Source: Rhodococcus ruber
Lineage (GTDB): Bacteria > Actinomycetota > Actinomycetes > Mycobacteriales > Mycobacteriaceae
Length of the DNA stretch: 64,000 nt
Assembly (NCBI RefSeq): GCF_027270735.1
Contig: NZ_JAPWIJ010000005.1
Coordinates: 1-64,000 of the forward strand
Direction: 5' to 3'
Under the pieces are notes generated by a model. It was not told the DNA's origin. It did not search any database and saw only the letters and a list, made by a program, of their open reading frames with translations. The position numbers were made by a program, and so were the translations under genes. Below are positions 53,219-62,813 of the stretch, piece after piece (the first letter of the stretch is position 1; each line of letters opens with the position of its first letter).

Positions 53219-54523
53219 TCAGGCGGGAATTGGAGTCCCGCGGTGGATCTCGTCGAGCTCGCGCGCTCGTGCTTCGGTGCCGGTGCTCGGATCCTTTTGG
53301 AAACGGCCACCTTTCATGATGCCGACGATTTTGGACTGATCCTGCAGGATCGTGATGTCCTCGAGCGGATCACCGTCGATGAGGATCAGGTCGGCATAGA
53401 AACCGGGCGCAACCTGACCGAGATCATCGGGCATACGCATGATCTGCCCACCCAGCGCTGTTGCCGCGAGCAACGTCTCCTTGGTGGTGTAGCCGAGAAG
53501 GTTGACGAAGTGCGCGAGATCGCGCGCGTACGTGCCGTGCGGTGTCCACGCAAATCCGTAGTCACCACCGGGTAGAACACGGATACCGCGGTCCTTCATT
53601 TTCTTCAACCCCTCGATAGCGCATTCGAGTTCGTGCTTGTACCCCGCTGCTTCGGCGGCCTCCGGTGGGTAGCCGAACGCGGCTGCATCCTCCAAAGTAG
53701 CTACAAGCCAATTCAATCCGGGTGCGACGAATACTCGGTCTTTCTGCTCTTCGAGCATATCTAGACCTTCTTCGTCGATGAACGAGGCGTGGTAGATGAT
53801 GTCGACACCGTTGCGCAGAGACATCTTCACCGATTCACCCGAGCGCGCATGGGAGCAGACACGTAGCCCGCGGCGATGAGCTTCGGTGACAGCGGCGAGG
53901 GTCTCTTCGTCGGAGAAGTAGTTGTCCTCCGCGTGCTGATTGCCGGTGATCTCCTCACCGGACATCGACAGCTTGACCAGGTCCGCGCCCATTTCCACGT
54001 TGCGACGTACCTGTTTGCGCATTTCCTCGGGTCCGTCGGCGAAGGCGGTGATGCCATCGACCAGTGCACCACCGGTGACAGCGATTTCCTGACAGTTCGC
54101 CAGGTAGCGCGGACCGGGGATCTGACCGTCGTTGATGGCGTTGCGGATCACCACGTCCAGGCGTGGCTTTGCTGCAGCGGCACCGACGCACATGGTGTAG
54201 CCGGAGTCGATGTACGTCTGCGCCGACCGAGCGCACAGCAACGTGTGTTCCTCGACGCCCATGGTGCCGAGCCCGGGCAGATCAGCGGAGTTGACCCAGG
54301 AGAAGTGGGTGTGTGCATCGCAGAGTCCCGACATCAGGAACTTGCCCTGCCCGTCGACGACCCGCGCGCCCTCGTGCGGTAGATCGCCGGCACCCTTGCG
54401 GACCTCGACGATACGTTCGCCGTGAACGAGGACCTCGCCCTCGAACGGGTCGGAACCGGAAGAATCGAAAATTCGTACGTCGGTGAAGAGAACTGCCTGA
54501 TCCGTGGACGGTGACGACGTCAT
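53219..54523 (-). CDS. Metal-dependent amidohydrolase (imidazolonepropionase-like)
   Basis: A 434-residue amidohydrolase-superfamily protein. The metal site is DAHTHF (H71, H73), then LVKLSMSG with a Lys in the position of the bridging ligand, CSHARS, YHASFID and PGGDYGFAW (Asp). This set is as in imidazolonepropionase-like and Xaa-Pro-type hydrolases. It lies 25 nt downstream of the fumarylacetoacetase fusion and is probably cotranscribed, so both may act on one pathway of C-C and amide/ester cleavage under the GntR regulator. Confidence 0.88.
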   Translation of the reverse strand: MTSSPSTDQAVLFTDVRIFDSSGSDPFEGEVLVHGERIVEVRKGAGDLPHEGARVVDGQGKFLMSGLCDAHTHFSWVNSADLPGLGTMGVEEHTLLCARSAQTYIDSGYTMCVGAAAAKPRLDVVIRNAINDGQIPGPRYLANCQEIAVTGGALVDGITAFADGPEEMRKQVRRNVEMGADLVKLSMSGEEITGNQHAEDNYFSDEETLAAVTEAHRRGLRVCSHARSGESVKMSLRNGVDIIYHASFIDEEGLDMLEEQKDRVFVAPGLNWLVATLEDAAAFGYPPEAAEAAGYKHELECAIEGLKKMKDRGIRVLPGGDYGFAWTPHGTYARDLAHFVNLLGYTTKETLLAATALGGQIMRMPDDLGQVAPGFYADLILIDGDPLEDITILQDQSKIVGIMKGGRFQKDPSTGTEARARELDEIHRGTPIPA

Positions 54524-54548
54524 TGTCGGATCTCCTTTCTGAGGAAAA

Positions 54549-56210
54549 TCAGGGCTTGACCAGGAAGTCCTGGAGCCGGTGGGTGACCGAAGCGGGGTCT
54601 TCGAGCGAGTGCCAATGTCCGACGCCGTCGAGAACGTTCAGTTGGGCACTGGGGTAGATTCCGAGCAATTCTTCGTTGACCGCGACCGGGCTGACCTTGT
54701 CGCCGTCTCCGGTCAACAGCAGGACCGGGACGGAGATCGACGCGAAGTCCGGGTTCTCGGCCGCAGCGAGTGCTTCACAGGCAAAGGCATAGCCTGCGGG
54801 GTCCTGGCCGAGGAGCAATTCCCGAACTGCTGCAACGGTGACCGGCTTGCTCTCGTGCGTGGTCGACGACAGCGCCGCACCGAGAATGGTGTCGGCGACA
54901 GCAGACATTCCCCCTTCACGCACAGTGCGCGCGCGTGCCCGGGTCGCGGTCTTGGCGGCGTCGGGTTGCGCCTTGACCGGGCCGAGCAGAGCGAGCTTGC
55001 TGACGCGGTCCGGGTAGGTCGCAGCGAAGGTTGTCGCTACGAGAGTTCCCATCGAATGCGCAACCAGTGCTGTCTGCTCGATGCCCTCGGCGTCGAGCAA
55101 GGCTCTGAGTTCCTCGACCCACCCGGTGATCGAGTTGGGGCCGGCGACGGGTGAACGACCGTGTCCGGACAAGTCGTACCGCAGCACGGTGTGTGTTTCG
55201 GCGAGAGCGGCCACCTGCGGTTCGTAAACAGTGGTGGATCCGCCGAGACCATGGATGAGCACAACGGCAGGGCCGGTGCCGGTCTTCTCGACGAACAACC
55301 GGCTGGTGCCCGCGGTGACGAGATGATCGGGGTCGCTGGGTTCGCCGATGACATTGCGTAGTTCACCGAGCCCCGGCGCAGAGATCACGACCTCGTCCCC
55401 AGGGACGAGATACTTCGGAGGGTCGAAGCCGATTCCGACACCGACCGGAGTTCCGGTTGCGATGACATCACCTGCTTCGAGAGTGATTCCCGCGGAGAGG
55501 GTTTCGATGATCGTGGGGACGTCGAAGATCAGTTGCGAGGTGTTGGTGTCCTGGCGGAGTTCGCCGTTGACGCGGGTCTGTAGCTGCAGGTCGTCGATGT
55601 CGATCTCATCGGCGGTCACTGCCCACGGACCGAGCGGGCAGAACGTGTCGAGCGACTTGCCGATGAACCACTGCTTGTGATCACGCTGCAGGTCGCGAGC
55701 GGTCATGTCGTTGATCAGGGTGTAACCCCACACGTAGTCCAGGGCGTCCTCTTTGCTCACCTTCGATGCGCGTTTGCCGATGATGACGCCGATCTCGCCC
55801 TCGTAATCGAGCGCGGAGGTGATATCGGTATGGGGATCGATCGCATCTCCCGAGGCAATGACCGTCGCGGCCGGCTTGGTGAACACCACCGGATGCTGGG
55901 GAACATGCTGTCCATCAGCGGATCCGGTTGCGTCGAAGCCGCTCTTGGCGAACTCGGCTGCATGCTCGCTGTAGTTGCGGCCGACGCAGAACACGTTGCG
56001 GTGCGGGACGATCGGGGCCAGGAGCTTGCCGCCCTCGGCTGCTGTGGCCGCTGCCAGTCGGTCCGTGGCGGCCGAGCCTGCGTCGATGACCTGCTGCAGC
56101 GTAGTGATGGATTCGCCGGTATCAGCGAATCGGACTGCGCGGGCAGCCCCGTTCTCGTCGACGGCGCAGATCTGTGCGCCGGTTCCTGTCTGAATTCGTG
56201 CGAATCGCAC
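54549..56210 (-). CDS. Fumarylacetoacetase-type hydrolase fused to an alpha/beta hydrolase
   Basis: A 553-residue two-enzyme fusion. The N-terminal 290 residues are a fumarylacetoacetate hydrolase-family domain (VFCVGRNYSEHAAEF, metal acids in DYEGEIGVIIGKR, TLINDMTARDLQ, GTPVGVGIGFDPPKYL). The C-terminal 250 residues are an alpha/beta hydrolase (VVLIHGLGGSTTVYEPQ, nucleophile VAHSMGTLVATT, acid in TGDGDKVSP, GVGHWHSLE). GTG 56210 is chosen because GGGAGG lies 5 nt upstream and MRFARIQ-like starts are normal for the family. Either half is common alone; the fusion suggests consecutive steps such as ring or ester opening then C-C bond hydrolysis. Confidence 0.92.
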   Translation of the reverse strand: MRFARIQTGTGAQICAVDENGAARAVRFADTGESITTLQQVIDAGSAATDRLAAATAAEGGKLLAPIVPHRNVFCVGRNYSEHAAEFAKSGFDATGSADGQHVPQHPVVFTKPAATVIASGDAIDPHTDITSALDYEGEIGVIIGKRASKVSKEDALDYVWGYTLINDMTARDLQRDHKQWFIGKSLDTFCPLGPWAVTADEIDIDDLQLQTRVNGELRQDTNTSQLIFDVPTIIETLSAGITLEAGDVIATGTPVGVGIGFDPPKYLVPGDEVVISAPGLGELRNVIGEPSDPDHLVTAGTSRLFVEKTGTGPAVVLIHGLGGSTTVYEPQVAALAETHTVLRYDLSGHGRSPVAGPNSITGWVEELRALLDAEGIEQTALVAHSMGTLVATTFAATYPDRVSKLALLGPVKAQPDAAKTATRARARTVREGGMSAVADTILGAALSSTTHESKPVTVAAVRELLLGQDPAGYAFACEALAAAENPDFASISVPVLLLTGDGDKVSPVAVNEELLGIYPSAQLNVLDGVGHWHSLEDPASVTHRLQDFLVKP

Positions 56211-56380
56211 TGAGCCTCCCAAACCAATGTGAACCAAACCGTTATTCGGTCCGTATTGGTTACGATAGGTTGAATAACTGTGACCGTCAACACTCGATAG
56301 CGATCAAAAGTGCCCATCTCACAGTCGGTTCATCGTCTAGCATTGGTTCATATTGGTATGGCTACAGGTGGGAGGTTGTT
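56211..56380. promoter_or_regulatory. Divergent promoter with two TTGGTTCAYATTGG sites
   Basis: TTGGTTCATATTGG (56343-56356, plus) and its near copy TTGGTTCACATTGG on the minus strand (56224-56237) match at 13 of 14 positions, in opposite orientation, each near one of the two start codons. A partial TATTGGTTAC lies at 56254-56263. This is the likely operator set for the GntR regulator. Confidence 0.65.
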
Positions 56381-57052
56381 GTGACGCTGGCAGTCGGACC
56401 CCATGCGGCCACTCTTCGGTTCATCGATGGACTGGTTGCAGACGGCGGCCTCGGTCCCGGAGACAAGCTGCCGACCGAGCGGGAACTCTCGGCCTCCGCA
56501 GGAGTGAGCCGCGCAGTGGTCCGCGCTGCTCTGGATACGCTCGAAGAGCGGGGCGCGGTGGTTCGTCACGTGGGCCGCGGAACGTTCCTGACACCGCGCG
56601 CTTCGACCGAGCTCGAACTCGCCCATCATCCGAGTCCAGCCGAGATCATGGCGTCCCGTTTCGTGCTCGAACCCGAACTCCTCCCGCTCGCGGTCAACGC
56701 TGCGACCCGGGCCGACATCGACGAGATGCATCGCTGTCTACGCGGAGGGCATGAAGCAACCACGTCGGAGGAGTTCGAGCGCTGGGATACGTTGTTACAC
56801 CACAGCTTTGCCCTCGCCACTCACAACATGGTGCTGATCGGGGTCAGCAAACTGCTCATCGACAGCCGCATCCAGCCGATCTGGGGCTCGCTCAAACGTC
56901 GAAGCTTCAATCCGGAGCTGAAGAAGTGTTACTGCACCGAACACGAAGCCATCGTCGCTGCCCTCGAAGACCGCGATCCGGCAGCCGCCAGCGAAGCAAT
57001 GCGTGAGCACCTCCGACACGTGCGCACCACACTGCTCGGCACCGATACCTGA
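56381..57052 (+). CDS. GntR/FadR-family regulator
   Basis: A 223-residue GntR regulator. The winged helix (GDKLPTERELSASAGVSRAV and VVRHVGRGTFL) is followed by a FadR/FCD-type ligand domain with EMHRCLRGGHEA, HHSFALATHN and EHEAIVAALEDRD, whose His/Asp residues bind a metal or carboxylate ligand. GTG 56381 is set by GGAGG (56371-56375). It is divergent from the FAH fusion/amidohydrolase operon and probably represses it. Confidence 0.9.
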   Translation: MTLAVGPHAATLRFIDGLVADGGLGPGDKLPTERELSASAGVSRAVVRAALDTLEERGAVVRHVGRGTFLTPRASTELELAHHPSPAEIMASRFVLEPELLPLAVNAATRADIDEMHRCLRGGHEATTSEEFERWDTLLHHSFALATHNMVLIGVSKLLIDSRIQPIWGSLKRRSFNPELKKCYCTEHEAIVAALEDRDPAAASEAMREHLRHVRTTLLGTDT

Positions 57053-58247
57053 GTAGAATCGACCGGCCTGTAGGGGCTAGAAACGAACGGAGCCCAGAAT
57101 CGAGCCAGGCGACTACCACGAGTGCGGTCGAGTTCGCCTCGGCCGGTTCGAGGGAGTCGACGTACCTGAGACGTTCCCTCGAGAAGCTTCGTCACTTGAT
57201 GCGAACCGAGGCTCAGATCGCCTCCGCTACAAGTACTTCGGGCCAGAATAGATGGGCCGACTTGTCGAGAATCCGAACTGGATGTCGACCTCCGATTGGG
57301 ATCGGCTGGCTATCGCGGCAAGCTGGGCGCAATCCAGTTGCCCATTCCATCAGCCGAGCCGAAACTGGTTCAGCGCGTGAGGTGTGCTTCAGATCGACGC
57401 CGGACCGGCCCAGCTGCCGAGCCCCGACCAACAGACCGTGCACAACCTGCGCCGCAGCAGTGTATGTAAGCCCGTCTGGAGGATGGATGTTCGACACGCA
57501 GTTGCGCTCGGCATCAGTGGACCAGGCATCGAAATCCACTGTTTCGCAGGTGATTGGGGTATCGACGATCGCGACGCAACGCAGCTTGCACCGAGATGTG
57601 ACTGCCTCGTGTCAGGTAGCCGATCGAGTCGGCCAATAGCAGCGTCGGGACCTACCCTGAGCTGCGTAGATCTACCGAAAAGCGCTTGGTCAAGCACTTG
57701 TCCGTCAGTAGTTTCGCAGTCCCTCCCCCAAGCTCGGTACCACTTCTGAGGTGGGGGTATGACTACGACCGACCTTCGCACCGAAATTCGTGACTTTCTC
57801 AGCTCACGGCGATCACGCATATCGCCGGAGGAACCCGGCCTGCCTGCGTACGGCGGCAACAGACGCGTCAAAGAGCTTCGTCGCGAGGAGGTCGTCATGC
57901 TGGCCAGCGTTTCGATCCGAAGAGATCGACAAAACTGGCGGTAACCGGTGTGCTGTTGGCGGCACACGATTGCTGAATCCGACGAACAGGGATACCGCGC
58001 CCGAGAATCAACACAATCGACGCCGACGGCACGAATCACAATCGTGGTCGTCCCCGCAGTCAGAGCTCCTTGCAACACCAATCTCTCCTACATACGTATG
58101 AACGGGGACCGTCGATCTCGTCAGTTCGCGGATAGCTAGGTTCTGCGACAACCAGGATCGTGATGGCAGTCACAAAAGCATGGGTTTCAAGCCCACCGGC
58201 CCGTTCGCTGGGGCCATGCCTACATTCGCGGAGAGGGAACAACTGCC
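57053..58247. other. 1.2-kb region without intact genes
   Basis: It contains the truncated XRE gene (57759-57935) and otherwise no recognisable coding sequence, although several overlapping open frames exist. The last 150 nt must hold the promoter of the permease gene. Confidence 0.55.
57759..57935 (+). pseudogene. Truncated XRE/MmyB regulator gene
   Basis: The first 50 codons of a MmyB-type regulator: TTTDLRTEIRDFLSSRRSRI, PGLPAYGGNRRVKELRREEV and MLASVSI, which is the start of the helix-turn-helix. The frame then continues only with unrelated residues and stops at 57944. It is a different copy from the intact regulator at 50.3 kb. Confidence 0.75.
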
Positions 58248-59690
58248 ATGGCGCAAATCGCCGATCGATCCAACACCCTGAAACCGGGGCTCAAGCAACG
58301 TCATCTGACGATGCTCTCGCTTGGTGGCGTCATCGGCGCCGGCCTGTTCGTGGGTTCGAGTGCCATCATCAACCAGGCCGGTCCGCTGGCGTTCGTCACC
58401 TACGCGATCACCGGATTGATCGTGTTGCTCGTGATGCGCATGCTCGGCGAAATGGCTGCAGCGAAGCCCTGCACAGGATCGTTCACCGATTACGCGCGTA
58501 TGGCTTACGGACGGTTCGCCGGGTTCTCGACAGGTTGGCTCTACTGGTACTTCTGGGTCATCGTCGTGGGATTCGAGGCTGTAGTCGGCGGCCAGATGAT
58601 CAACAAATGGGTACCGAGTATCCCCGTCTGGGCAATCGCTCTGGCGTTGATGATCATCATGACCGGCATCAACATGCTTTCGGTCGGATCGTTCGGCGAG
58701 GCCGAGTACTGGTTCGCCGGTATCAAGGTCGTGGCCATCGTCGCATTCATCGCGGTCGCAGCGTTGTTCGCCTTCGGCATCTGGCCCGGTTCCTCACTGA
58801 CGTTTGCCAACATGACCGACCACGGTGGGTTGCTCCCCAACGGTCTCGGCACGTTGTTCGTCGGTGTCGTCGTCGTCATTTTCTCGATGACCGGCGTCGA
58901 AGTGGTCACGATCGCCGCAGCCGAGTCTGCAGAACCTGCGAAAGCCATTCGCAAAGCAGTCAATTCCGTCGTCTTCCGAATCCTCGCGTTCTTCGTGATT
59001 TCTACGTTCCTGATCGTCATGATCGTTCCCTGGAGCGACGTCGTCCCGGGAGAGTCCCCGTTCGTTGCTGCACTCGACCGCATCGGCATTCCCGGATCGG
59101 CTGATCTGCTCAACCTCGTGATCTTGGTAGCTGTTCTCTCCGTGCTGAATTCGGGCCTCTACACCGCGTCACGTCTGCTGTTCGTCATGGGTTCCCGTGG
59201 GGATGCCCCGCAATGGATGACCACTACCAACTCGCGAGGCGTGCCGGTGAAAGGCATTCTGTCGTGCACGATCGTCGGCTACGGCTGTGTCGTTCTCTCC
59301 GCCCTCTACCCCGACACAGTCTTCCTGTTCCTGATCAACGCCTCGGGCGCGGTATTCCTGTTCGTCTACTTCATGATCTGCATCTCTGAGCTACGCCTTC
59401 GCCGTCGATGGGAGAAGGAAAGCCCCGGAATCCTCGAATTCCGGATGTGGCTGTACCCGGTCCTCCCACTGATCGTCACCGCCGCGATCGTCGCGGTCCT
59501 CGTGAGCATGGGCCTGCGAGAGCAGAACCGAATCGAGCTGTTCCAAGGAATCGCCGTGTGGGTCGCACTCTCGATTATCTATTTGTTGCGGCGCAAGTTC
59601 GGGAATCTCCGAAACGACGACGTCATCGACGGTCGACTCGACAGCACAACCCCGTCGAAGCCGTCGACCGATACCCCCGCCGTCAACTGA
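58248..59690 (+). CDS. Amino-acid permease of the APC family (GABA/proline-type)
   Basis: A 480-residue permease with 12 predicted membrane segments. SLGGVIGAGLFVGSSAIINQ at residues 24-43 and the IVMIVPWSD and GLYTASRLLFVMG stretches are typical of the AAT/GabP group. It would import an amino acid such as GABA or a related compound by proton symport. It stands alone on the plus strand but faces the PucR gene and precedes the FAD oxidase/cupin/aldehyde dehydrogenase genes, whose substrate it probably brings in. The start at 58248 has GGAG upstream. Confidence 0.92.
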   Translation: MAQIADRSNTLKPGLKQRHLTMLSLGGVIGAGLFVGSSAIINQAGPLAFVTYAITGLIVLLVMRMLGEMAAAKPCTGSFTDYARMAYGRFAGFSTGWLYWYFWVIVVGFEAVVGGQMINKWVPSIPVWAIALALMIIMTGINMLSVGSFGEAEYWFAGIKVVAIVAFIAVAALFAFGIWPGSSLTFANMTDHGGLLPNGLGTLFVGVVVVIFSMTGVEVVTIAAAESAEPAKAIRKAVNSVVFRILAFFVISTFLIVMIVPWSDVVPGESPFVAALDRIGIPGSADLLNLVILVAVLSVLNSGLYTASRLLFVMGSRGDAPQWMTTTNSRGVPVKGILSCTIVGYGCVVLSALYPDTVFLFLINASGAVFLFVYFMICISELRLRRRWEKESPGILEFRMWLYPVLPLIVTAAIVAVLVSMGLREQNRIELFQGIAVWVALSIIYLLRRKFGNLRNDDVIDGRLDSTTPSKPSTDTPAVN

Positions 59691-59706
59691 TCGACCCGCT
59701 CGCGAC

Positions 59707-59744
59707 GTAGGCCGCGGATCCACTGACCGGGATCCGTGGCCTAC
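59707..59744. terminator. Bidirectional terminator between permease and PucR
   Basis: Stem 59707-59720 / 59731-59744 (GTAGGCC, one mismatch, CGGATC) with a 10-nt loop. The right arm runs into the last codons of the convergent PucR gene. Confidence 0.8.
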
Positions 59745-61234
59745 GCGCTTTCGACCAATTCGGACACCGACAGCCGTGCCTGATCCGCCGCCTCGAACGC
59801 CAGCCACAGCAACGCAGACCCCTTCGTCGACGTGACCTTGAGTTCGGTGAGCTGCTCGACTTTCTTGAGCCGGTAGACGAGCGTCTGCCGGTGAACGCCC
59901 AACTGATCGGCGCTGCGCTGCCAGTTCGAATCGTTGGCGAGGAAAACGCGAACCGATTCGACCAATTCCCCGTCCGACGCCGCATCATGGGTCACCAGCG
60001 GCCCGAGGACCCGCACGACCAAGCGGCGTGTGTCCTCCACGCTTCGGGGGAACACACCCGAATTGCCTTCGAGTTCGTCGTACGACACGGCCGTCACGCC
60101 CATCGACGTCGCCCGCGAGGCAGCAATCTGCGCCTGACGCACGGACTCTGCGACATCGCCGGACGGCTTCAGCGGCGCGCTCAGCCCCACCACGCAATTG
60201 GGAGCCAGTTTCGATGCCAGCGCGCTCAGCAACTCGACATCGTGGGGAGCGATCGCGATGAGCATCGGACTCCGGTATGTCAGCAGCGGGGCCGAGCGCT
60301 GCAGCCGGGTGTCCAAGTGCACGCTCTCGTGCGCCAACGGTGACGACTCGGGCGAGGTCCAACACACAGCCACCACAGGTCCAGGCATGCCGCGATGTCG
60401 CAGTTCCGGCCACACTGCCGACGGTGCGATGGATCCATCCAACAAACCGAGTAGCAGATCCTGTCCGGACGCGCGAAGACTGTCCCTCCGAACGGCGTCG
60501 TGTTCGAGTTCGAGCGCAATGAGTCCCGCGATATGTTGCAGTAGAACACGATCGGACGCAGGGTCGACTCGGGCCGATCCAGCAACCAGCACGGCGTCAC
60601 CTGATCCTGGTACCGGCACCGACACTTCCGGTGATGACCGCTTCGCCACGCTCACGTCGGAGTGCGTGGCCGTGGCACGCGCGGAATTGCGTCCACGGGC
60701 GATGCAGTCGCCCGACGAGGTGTCACGGACCTCGAGCGTCAGGCCGGTCGCACCCTCGAGGGTGGACACACGATCGTCGAACGAGCCTCGGGCATGTAGT
60801 GATTGCCAGTAGACGTCGTAGAGCCGTGTGATCGTGGCTATGCGGTACCTTTCGCCTTCCACGGCGCTTTCGATGACCGTGCGTGCCAGTGCGACGAAAT
60901 GTAGATCGAAACTCGCGGCGAGTATCGGAAACCGCCGGTTCTCCGCCACCGCGAGTAACGCCGACGAGACTTCCGGGGCGTGGGGTTCCCTGGCGATGAC
61001 CAAGGCGCTGACTTTGCTGTCGATCAACCGGGTGATCCAGTCGATCTGCGCCTCCTCGGTCACCGGCATCCCGCCGCCCGTCGTCATCATCAGGTCGCCC
61101 GCATCGACCCATTCCCAAGGATCAGGAAGATCGCACGCATGTGCCCATGTCACCAGCCGCGCTCCACCAGCCGTTCCCGCCAGGTACGACAACCCCAACG
61201 ATGGCACCGACGTCAATCTGTCCACCGAAATCAT
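59741..61234 (-). CDS. PucR-family regulator
   Basis: A 497-residue PucR protein: N-terminal PucR domain (AGDLMMTTGGGMP), a central region and the C-terminal helix-turn-helix QRSADQLGVHRQTLVYRLKK. It is divergent from the FAD oxidase operon starting at 61392 and convergent with the permease gene, a layout like that of PucR/PatR-type activators of polyamine or purine catabolism. An ATACA-AA-TGTAT palindrome (61256-61267) in the shared promoter is the probable operator. Confidence 0.92.
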   Translation of the reverse strand: MISVDRLTSVPSLGLSYLAGTAGGARLVTWAHACDLPDPWEWVDAGDLMMTTGGGMPVTEEAQIDWITRLIDSKVSALVIAREPHAPEVSSALLAVAENRRFPILAASFDLHFVALARTVIESAVEGERYRIATITRLYDVYWQSLHARGSFDDRVSTLEGATGLTLEVRDTSSGDCIARGRNSARATATHSDVSVAKRSSPEVSVPVPGSGDAVLVAGSARVDPASDRVLLQHIAGLIALELEHDAVRRDSLRASGQDLLLGLLDGSIAPSAVWPELRHRGMPGPVVAVCWTSPESSPLAHESVHLDTRLQRSAPLLTYRSPMLIAIAPHDVELLSALASKLAPNCVVGLSAPLKPSGDVAESVRQAQIAASRATSMGVTAVSYDELEGNSGVFPRSVEDTRRLVVRVLGPLVTHDAASDGELVESVRVFLANDSNWQRSADQLGVHRQTLVYRLKKVEQLTELKVTSTKGSALLWLAFEAADQARLSVSELVESA

Positions 61235-61391
61235 GGCGTCCCTTCCCAGTCGTTAATACAAATGTATAGACCTGACCGGGAAGACTGTCCACCTGGCGTA
61301 TGTCCCCGCTCACATCGATCGCGTGAGAATAAGTTCACCAGCCCAGCGGCTCGGCCGCGGCACGACACAGTCCGATTCTTGGAGGCACGAC
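61235..61391. promoter_or_regulatory. Divergent promoter with ATACA/TGTAT palindrome
   Basis: Perfect 12-nt palindrome ATACAAATGTAT-type (arms ATACA 61256-61260 and TGTAT 61263-61267) 22 nt upstream of the PucR start. It is the only AT-rich block in this interval. Confidence 0.5.
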
Positions 61392-62792
61392 ATGGTAGTG
61401 AACGACGCCCGCACAGGAGGACACACCTCGCAGGGCGTGCCCCTGTGGCTCGATGACCGCGAGACGGTGACTCGCCGACCCGCGCTAGCCCAGAACATCA
61501 CTGCTGATGTCGCGATCGTCGGTGCAGGATTCACCGGACTGTGGGCCGCCTACTATCTTCTACAGGAAGACCCCTCACTGAAAGTGGTTCTCCTCGAACG
61601 TGAATACGCCGGATTCGGCGCATCCGGCCGCAACGGCGGATGGTGCTCGGCGATCTTCCCCGTGTCCTTGGCGCGGGTGGAGAAGCTCTACGACCACCAG
61701 GCTGCCATCGAACTCCAACACGCCATGAACGACACCGTCGCCGAAGTGGGGCGTGCGACAAACGCCGCGGGCATCGACTGCGACTACAGCCCGGAAGGAT
61801 TCGTCTCGCTGGCCCGCACTCCGGCGCAACTCACCCGAGCGCACGCAACCGTAGCCGGTGCAGATGCCTTCGGCGTACCCGGCCAGTGGAAGTTTCTCGA
61901 CAAGAACGCAGCTACGTCCATAATCAACGCCGACGGAGTACTCGGAGGTGTCCACACCCCGCATTGCGCGTTGCTACACCCGGACAAGCTCGTTCTCGGT
62001 CTCGCATCGTGGATCGAGAATCATGGCGGAGTAATATTCGAGGACACCGCTGTCACCGACTTCGGCGACGGCAAGGCCCAGACTCCTGGTGGAACGGTGA
62101 CAGCGGGCGTCGTCGTCCGTGCTACGGAAGCATTCACCCCAGAGTTTCCGCAGTACCGCCGCAACGTCGCCCCCCTGTACTCGCTCGTCGTCGCCACTGA
62201 ACCCCTCCCTCAGGACCTCCGCACACGGGTAGGACTGGACACCCGGACTGCGTTCAACGACATGCGCAACCTGCGCATCTATGCCCAAGTCACCTCCGAG
62301 GGCCGGCTCGTCTTCGGCGGCCGCGGCGCCCCCTATCACTTCAGGTCGGCGGTATCACCGACGTTCGATGTCAACACCAAGATCCACGACAAGATCGTCT
62401 CGACCATGGAAGATTTCTTCCCTTCCCTCGCAGGTGTGAACATCACCCACAAGTGGGGCGGACCGCTGGGGGTTCCCCGCGACTGGTTCCCTTCGGTTGG
62501 TTACGACCGCGCCTCCAAGATGGCTTGGGCGGGACCGTATGTCGGCGACGGCGTCGCGACCAGCAACCTCGCCGGACGCGTCCTGCGGAACCTGATCACC
62601 GGCACCGACGACGGACTGAACCGCTTACCGATCGTCGACCACCATTCTCGCAAATGGGAAGTCGAACCATTCCGTTGGTTGGGAGTCAACGCAGGCCTGC
62701 AAGCCGCGACCGCTTCCGACCTGGAAGAACGCGTCACCGGCAAACCCTCGAAAATTTCGGCCATGCTCGAAAAGCTCACCGGCGCACACTGA
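61392..62792 (+). CDS. FAD-dependent amine oxidoreductase (gamma-glutamylputrescine oxidase-like)
   Basis: A 466-residue DAO-family flavoprotein. VAIVGAGFTGLWAAYYL is the FAD motif (about 41-57), GASGRNGGWC the covalent-flavin-type loop seen in PuuB, and GDGVATSNLAGRVL the C-terminal FAD contact. PuuB-like enzymes oxidise gamma-glutamylputrescine; related ones act on other amines. ATG 61392 is set by GGAGG (61381-61385); the open frame begins 69 nt earlier. It is the first gene of the operon with a cupin and an aldehyde dehydrogenase. Confidence 0.9.
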   Translation: MVVNDARTGGHTSQGVPLWLDDRETVTRRPALAQNITADVAIVGAGFTGLWAAYYLLQEDPSLKVVLLEREYAGFGASGRNGGWCSAIFPVSLARVEKLYDHQAAIELQHAMNDTVAEVGRATNAAGIDCDYSPEGFVSLARTPAQLTRAHATVAGADAFGVPGQWKFLDKNAATSIINADGVLGGVHTPHCALLHPDKLVLGLASWIENHGGVIFEDTAVTDFGDGKAQTPGGTVTAGVVVRATEAFTPEFPQYRRNVAPLYSLVVATEPLPQDLRTRVGLDTRTAFNDMRNLRIYAQVTSEGRLVFGGRGAPYHFRSAVSPTFDVNTKIHDKIVSTMEDFFPSLAGVNITHKWGGPLGVPRDWFPSVGYDRASKMAWAGPYVGDGVATSNLAGRVLRNLITGTDDGLNRLPIVDHHSRKWEVEPFRWLGVNAGLQAATASDLEERVTGKPSKISAMLEKLTGAH

Positions 62793-62813
62793 CCCACAGA
62801 CAGGGACCTTCAC

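Noticed and set aside
57196..57758. Several overlapping open frames of 60-230 codons
   Set aside because: None has recognisable motifs, consistent ribosome sites or support from neighbours; they look like chance frames in GC-rich DNA.
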